Below, piece by piece: positions 60,676 through 64,000 of a stretch of DNA of 64,000 nt. A program made the translations under genes and the position numbers. The DNA is taken from the NCBI RefSeq assembly GCF_018130145.1, contig NZ_JAFCMB010000015.1, forward strand, positions 62,001 through 126,000. Direction: 5' to 3'. Every line of letters begins with the position of its first letter. Within the stretch, counting starts at the first letter, position 1. The notes beneath the pieces were generated by a model. That model saw only the letters and a list, made by a program, of their open reading frames with translations, had not been told where the DNA came from and made no database searches. This DNA is from Bradyrhizobium sp. AUGA SZCCT0176 (GTDB taxonomy: Bacteria; Pseudomonadota; Alphaproteobacteria; Rhizobiales; Xanthobacteraceae).

Positions 60676-60879
60676 CTTTTCCTGGAGACATCGCGAAGTT
60701 GGCAAGTCCCAGAATGCAGGTGCTGGGCATCACCTCACTGCCGCTTCCCCCGCCAAATCACAGGGCGACATGTTCGAGACGCCTCAAGAGGCTTAGCACG
60801 CTACCCGTTCTTCGCAAGCGACGGCTTGATCCCGCTCCAGCTTTCACGCCTCGCCTCGCACCGAACAGCCGACGCGGGT
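60676..60879. other. Islet left end, possible gene remnant
   Basis: Just behind the tRNA, one frame reads FPGDIAKLASPRMQVLGITS, which resembles the DIAALKDLRALTLYSV reading directly behind the right repeat at the window edge. It may be a decayed copy of a leucine-rich-repeat ORF. The match is short. Confidence 0.3.
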
Positions 60880-62481
60880 TCATGCGAGCAGGAGATCCTG
60901 CAGCTGCACCACGAAGACGTCATATGTCCCGTTGGTATCCCCATCGACCAGGTTGGAGGCAGAGCTGGAATAGGTCACAAACGTGCCGTCAGCCGAGATC
61001 GAGGCATTGGAGCTATCGCTGTTTCCCTGCTCGCCGGCGGCGCTGACGGAGACCCGCTCGGTCGTGTCCGTCTGACGGTCGAAGACGAAGTCGTCATACG
61101 TCTCATTGGTGTCGCCATCGACCAGGTTGGAGGCAGGGCTGAAATAGGTCACGTAGCGCCCGTCGGCCGAAATCGAGGGAGCGATACTAGCGTCGTTTCC
61201 CTGCTCGCCGGCGGAGCTGACGGAGACGCGCTCGGTGGTCTCCGTCTGACCGTCGAAGACGAAGACGTCAAACGTCTCATTGGTGTCGCCATCGACCAGG
61301 TTGGAGGCAAGGCTTTGATAGGTCACGTAGCCCCCGTCGGCCGAGATCGACGGTTCGAAGCTGGCGCTGTTACCCTGCTCGCCGGTGGAGCTGACGGAGA
61401 CCCGCTCGGTGGTGCCCGTCTGACGGTCGAAAATAAAGACGTCAGCCTGCCCGTTGGTGTCGCCATCAACGAGGTTGGCAGCAGTGCTGGAATACGTCAC
61501 GTAGCGCCCGTCGGCCGAGATATCGGAGCTGAAGCTACCGCCGTCACCCTGCTCGCCGGTGGAGCTGACGGAGACCCGCTCGGTGGTCGCGGTCTCACGC
61601 TCGAAGACGAAAATGTCATTCGTCCCGTTGGTGTCGCCATCGACCAGGTTGGAGGCATCGCTGTAATAGGTCACGTAGCGCCCGTCGGCCGAGATATCGG
61701 GGCTGAAGCTGGTGCCGTTGCCCTGCTCGCCGGTGGAGCTGACGGAGATCCGCTCGGTGGTGCCTGTCTCACGATCGAAGACGAAGACGTCATAATTCCC
61801 GTTGGTGTCGCCATCGACCAGGTTCGAGGCGAGGCTGAAATAGGTCACGTAGCGCCCGTCGGCCGAGATATTGGGGCTGAAGCTGGCGTTGTTACCCTGC
61901 TCGCCGGTGGAACTGACGGAGACCCGCTCGGTGGTGCCTGTCTCACGATCGAAGACGAAGACGTCATTTATCCCGTTGGTGTCGCCATCGACCAGGTCCG
62001 GGGCATCGCTGTGATACGTCACGTACCGCCCGTCGGCTGAGATTGAGGAGTCGAGGCTGGAGCCGTTGCCCTGCGTGCCGTCGCTTGCGACCGAGATGCG
62101 CTCGACTGCGGACGAGGCAGGGTCATCGTTCTGGATCGTGCCGGTCGCGCTGGTGGTGCCGATCCGAGCCCCGGTGGGACGGGAGAGCGTGACGGTAAAG
62201 GCTTCGTCCGTCTCGAACTGGCTGTCACTCGCGACCAGGATGGTGATCGTCTTCGAGGTCTCGTTCCGCGCAAACGCAATCGTGCCGCTCGGCCTTACGC
62301 CGCCGGCGAAATCATCGGGCTGAGCGCCCGTGACGGTATAGTTTACTGAAGCCGCGCCTCCCGACGGTCCCGCGCGGGTGACAGTGAACGTGAACGCGGT
62401 CGTGCCGGTATTGCCCTCGGGATTGACGGTGTCCAAAGATGCAACGGCAAAGGTCGGATTTGGGCTGGAGGGACGCGGCAT
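60880..62481 (-). CDS. Calx-beta plus seven-repeat beta-propeller protein
   Basis: 533 residues. Residues 20-120 form a Calx-beta domain (VNPEGNTGTTAFTFTVTRAG ... ITILVASDSQFETDEAFTVTLS). From 126 on there are seven repeats of 58 residues, each with ER(I/V)SVSSTGEQG, ISADGRYVTY and SNLVDGDTNGxxDVFVFDR. Seven units suggest a closed seven-bladed propeller (PD40/TolB-like). Each blade carries a DxDxNGxxD loop, a calcium-binding pattern. No signal peptide is visible; Calx-beta proteins are often exported by type I secretion. It lies in the tRNA-Thr islet without secretion genes. Confidence 0.88.
   Translation of the reverse strand: MPRPSSPNPTFAVASLDTVNPEGNTGTTAFTFTVTRAGPSGGAASVNYTVTGAQPDDFAGGVRPSGTIAFARNETSKTITILVASDSQFETDEAFTVTLSRPTGARIGTTSATGTIQNDDPASSAVERISVASDGTQGNGSSLDSSISADGRYVTYHSDAPDLVDGDTNGINDVFVFDRETGTTERVSVSSTGEQGNNASFSPNISADGRYVTYFSLASNLVDGDTNGNYDVFVFDRETGTTERISVSSTGEQGNGTSFSPDISADGRYVTYYSDASNLVDGDTNGTNDIFVFERETATTERVSVSSTGEQGDGGSFSSDISADGRYVTYSSTAANLVDGDTNGQADVFIFDRQTGTTERVSVSSTGEQGNSASFEPSISADGGYVTYQSLASNLVDGDTNETFDVFVFDGQTETTERVSVSSAGEQGNDASIAPSISADGRYVTYFSPASNLVDGDTNETYDDFVFDRQTDTTERVSVSAAGEQGNSDSSNASISADGTFVTYSSSASNLVDGDTNGTYDVFVVQLQDLLLA
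61000..62102. repeat. Seven 174-bp DNA repeats encoding propeller blades
   Basis: The 58-codon unit recurs with exact 174-bp spacing, for example GGTGCCTGTCTCACGATCG near 61755 and again near 61929. Adjacent units are very similar even at silent sites, suggesting recent expansion or gene conversion. The outermost units are more divergent. Confidence 0.88.
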
Positions 62482-62898
62482 CGCACGTCTCCATGCTTCA
62501 AATTTTGGGTAAGGCAGTTCGGCCGCTCACCATAAAATGTCGCGGCGGCTAACCATATCTATCGAAGGATGTATACTTACGTGCCGATGTTCGGTCGAAC
62601 CGAAGAAGCGCGTCAAGGGAGCGTCTCAGGAGGATGTGCGGGATTTCGGGAACAGCGTGGCAAGCTGCTCGCTTCCATCATTGGCCTTCAAGGACAGATG
62701 GCTCGCCGCGCCCTGATACACACAGGTGTCGCACGACGGGTTCTACGAATGGCCTGTCCTACTAAGCGTCTCGGCTCCGACAACTGGTACTTCCGAAAGC
62801 CTATCCTGGCCGATGTTAAAGCGATCTTGGCCAAGCTGCCAAGGGATCAGCGGCCACCACACTGGTACAAAGACCACGTCATGTGAGGTTGAAAACGA
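62482..62898. other. Islet middle, no confident gene
   Basis: A 105-codon plus-strand frame (62569-62886) ends with KPILADVKAILAKLPRDQRP and HWYKDHVM, which looks gene-like but is not recognised; the first half is poor. It could be the 3' remnant of a decayed gene. Confidence 0.3.
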
Positions 62899-63663
62899 TC
62901 ATACACCGTGGAGTTTGTCGGCCGACGCAAAATGCGGGTGCGACCCCACGACTTCATGCGGGACGATCCGATCGGTTGCACCGCGTATGATGTCGTAGCA
63001 TTCACAGGTTGCTTCCTCGAGCCGCGCCCTGTCGATTTCGACCAAGCCTCGCCGAACGGATCTGATGGCACCCAAGGCGCGGAGTTTGGCAATCACCTGC
63101 GTCACGGTCGTTCGTCGCACCCCGAGCAATTGCGAAAGCGTCTCCTGCGTTAATGGCAGGATGTTGTTGTCCTCGGTTCGATCGTGCAGGTGAAGCAGCC
63201 ACCGGGCCATGCGGGCCTCGACCGAGTGCAGTCCGTTGCACGCTGAGACGTGCTGGAACTGCATGAGTATCGACCTCGTATGCGCCTCGACCACATGTCT
63301 GATGGCGCCGCTCTTCATGTAGGCTGCATGAAACCGCGACACGGAGATTTGCGATGCGGTGCCGCCCACCCGCACGACCGCCGTCACGGACGACATGAAA
63401 GAGGGTCCCAGCACCGATAATGCGCCGATCGCTCCCTCGCGCCCGATTACCGCAGTTGCGATCGTTTCTCCGCGCGGAAGGCCGAGCATGAAGGAGATGG
63501 CACCGCTATGGGGAAAGTAAACATGGTCGCGTCGATCTCCCGCCCGTATCACCACGGCGTCCTGTTCAAGCGACACCTTCTGGAGATGGGGGGCGAGCAA
63601 CGCGAGGTCTGCCAACGGCAACGCGGCGAGAAGACGATTACCGGCGCTCGCCGAACGGCCCAT
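62899..63663 (-). CDS. Crp/Fnr family transcription regulator
   Basis: 254 residues from ATG 63663 (a GTG precedes it). The cNMP-binding-like domain occupies the first 130 residues (LEQDAVVIRAGDRRDHVYFP) and the winged helix-turn-helix is at about 165-225: LTQETLSQLLGVRRTTVTQV followed by IAKLRALGAI. There are no N-terminal Fe-S cysteines, so not an FNR-type oxygen sensor. It resembles the Crp/Fnr proteins of rhizobia with a non-nucleotide pocket. It lies inside the islet and might regulate the propeller gene. Confidence 0.9.
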   Translation of the reverse strand: MGRSASAGNRLLAALPLADLALLAPHLQKVSLEQDAVVIRAGDRRDHVYFPHSGAISFMLGLPRGETIATAVIGREGAIGALSVLGPSFMSSVTAVVRVGGTASQISVSRFHAAYMKSGAIRHVVEAHTRSILMQFQHVSACNGLHSVEARMARWLLHLHDRTEDNNILPLTQETLSQLLGVRRTTVTQVIAKLRALGAIRSVRRGLVEIDRARLEEATCECYDIIRGATDRIVPHEVVGSHPHFASADKLHGV

Positions 63664-63899
63664 CACGAGAGACTTCCTCCCTCAGAAGAACACGCAGCTC
63701 TCCTGGAATGTCTTTGGCAGGAATGTCTTCTGCGCTGCGCCGACACTAACTCCACTTTCATCGCGCCGGCTTCGAACGGCCGTCATGGATACGACATTTG
63801 CTGAGTACCTTAACGCGCCATGCCAGTAAAGCTGAGGCGAACCTTGAGGAACCACAGATGTTCCACCTTTGTTCCGCAAGGATTAGCCAAAGACACCGT
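63664..63899. other. Right end of the islet, no gene recognised
   Basis: Upstream of the regulator gene and holding its promoter. No gene is supported. Confidence 0.35.
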
Positions 63900-63926
63900 C
63901 AGTTCAATCCTGTCTGGCAGCACCAT
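63900..63926 (+). repeat. Attachment-site-like repeat, right copy
   Basis: Exact 27-bp copy of 60649-60675. It is not part of a full tRNA; upstream sequence does not continue the T-arm. Marks the right end of the 3.25-kb islet. The sequence beyond reads, in one frame, DIAALKDLRALTLYSVP, a leucine-rich-repeat-like stretch that leaves the window. Confidence 0.9.
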
Positions 63927-64000
63927 TCCTGGCACTGTCTCACTCGAGACATCGCCGCGCTCAAAGATCTGCGCGCACTCACCCTCTATTCTGTCCCGAC

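Noticed and set aside
60826..62040. 404-codon plus-strand frame opposite the propeller gene, with regular VALLAGGADGDPLGG repeats
   Set aside because: The repeats are the complement of the propeller units, which carry recognisable domains; the antisense has none.
60880..62102. Regular repeats considered as a CRISPR array
   Set aside because: The 174-bp period is coding, with a conserved 58-residue protein unit; no spacers.

Overview
The window looks like chromosomal DNA of a GC-rich alphaproteobacterium of the Bradyrhizobium/Rhodopseudomonas/Nitrobacter group, most likely Bradyrhizobium. The basis is the gene content (MipZ, phasin, the order murA-DUF2948-hisD-UPF0262-phosphatase-maf-yacG-tRNA-Phe, and a nap operon behind a perfect FixK/FNR box), high-GC codon use and many dispersed intergenic palindromic repeats. 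No replication origin, rRNA, complete insertion sequence or CRISPR array is visible.

Layout. 1-12.6 kb: a partial phasin gene with a very clear promoter and twin operators, a SPOR-tailed D,D-carboxypeptidase, a membrane J-domain protein, a VWA protein, an alpha/beta hydrolase, a divergent MmyB-type regulator/quinone oxidoreductase pair, mipZ and panC back to back, and several conserved hypotheticals. 12.8-15.2 kb: a GST, a DUF599 protein and copy 1 of a large non-coding repeat. 15.2-19.9 kb: FixK-type box and napE-napF(short)-napD-napA-napB-napC, a complete periplasmic nitrate reductase operon. 20-30 kb: nitroreductase, universal stress protein, TonB/TolA-like protein, aldo/keto reductase, DUF1127 protein preceded by a possible leader peptide and terminator, mgtE, and two NodB-type deacetylases. 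30-39 kb: class III aminotransferase, a Bug-type binding protein with a fresh 42-bp duplication, NUDIX hydrolase, thioesterase, aldo/keto reductase, and a TRAP transporter (dctPQM type). 39-43.5 kb: small conserved genes, a TPR protein, repeat copy 2 and a nitrobindin-like protein.

43.6-49.5 kb is more accessory: a GrlR-like protein, then a solitary DUF262-HNH-RAMA protein (type IV restriction-like, probably anti-phage) bracketed by a degenerate 40-bp direct repeat, then a GGDEF/EAL protein. 49.7-55.7 kb is a housekeeping block on the minus strand from murA to tRNA-Phe; the 3' end of tRNA-Phe is duplicated next to it. 56-60.3 kb holds a reductase/hydrolase pair, a membrane protein and a thioredoxin-reductase-like flavoprotein with a cyclic-nucleotide-binding domain. 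60.6-63.9 kb is a small islet at tRNA-Thr(GGT): an exact 27-bp copy of the tRNA 3' end lies 3.25 kb downstream, and between the copies are a Calx-beta plus seven-repeat propeller protein and a Crp/Fnr regulator, with no integrase.

The most interesting items are the ~540-bp dispersed repeat, whose two copies keep two long hairpins through compensatory base changes; the tRNA-Thr islet with its seven-blade calcium-loop propeller; the DUF262-HNH-RAMA cassette; a shortened NapF that keeps only two of the four cysteine clusters; and a leaderless 25-codon ORF followed by a strong terminator.
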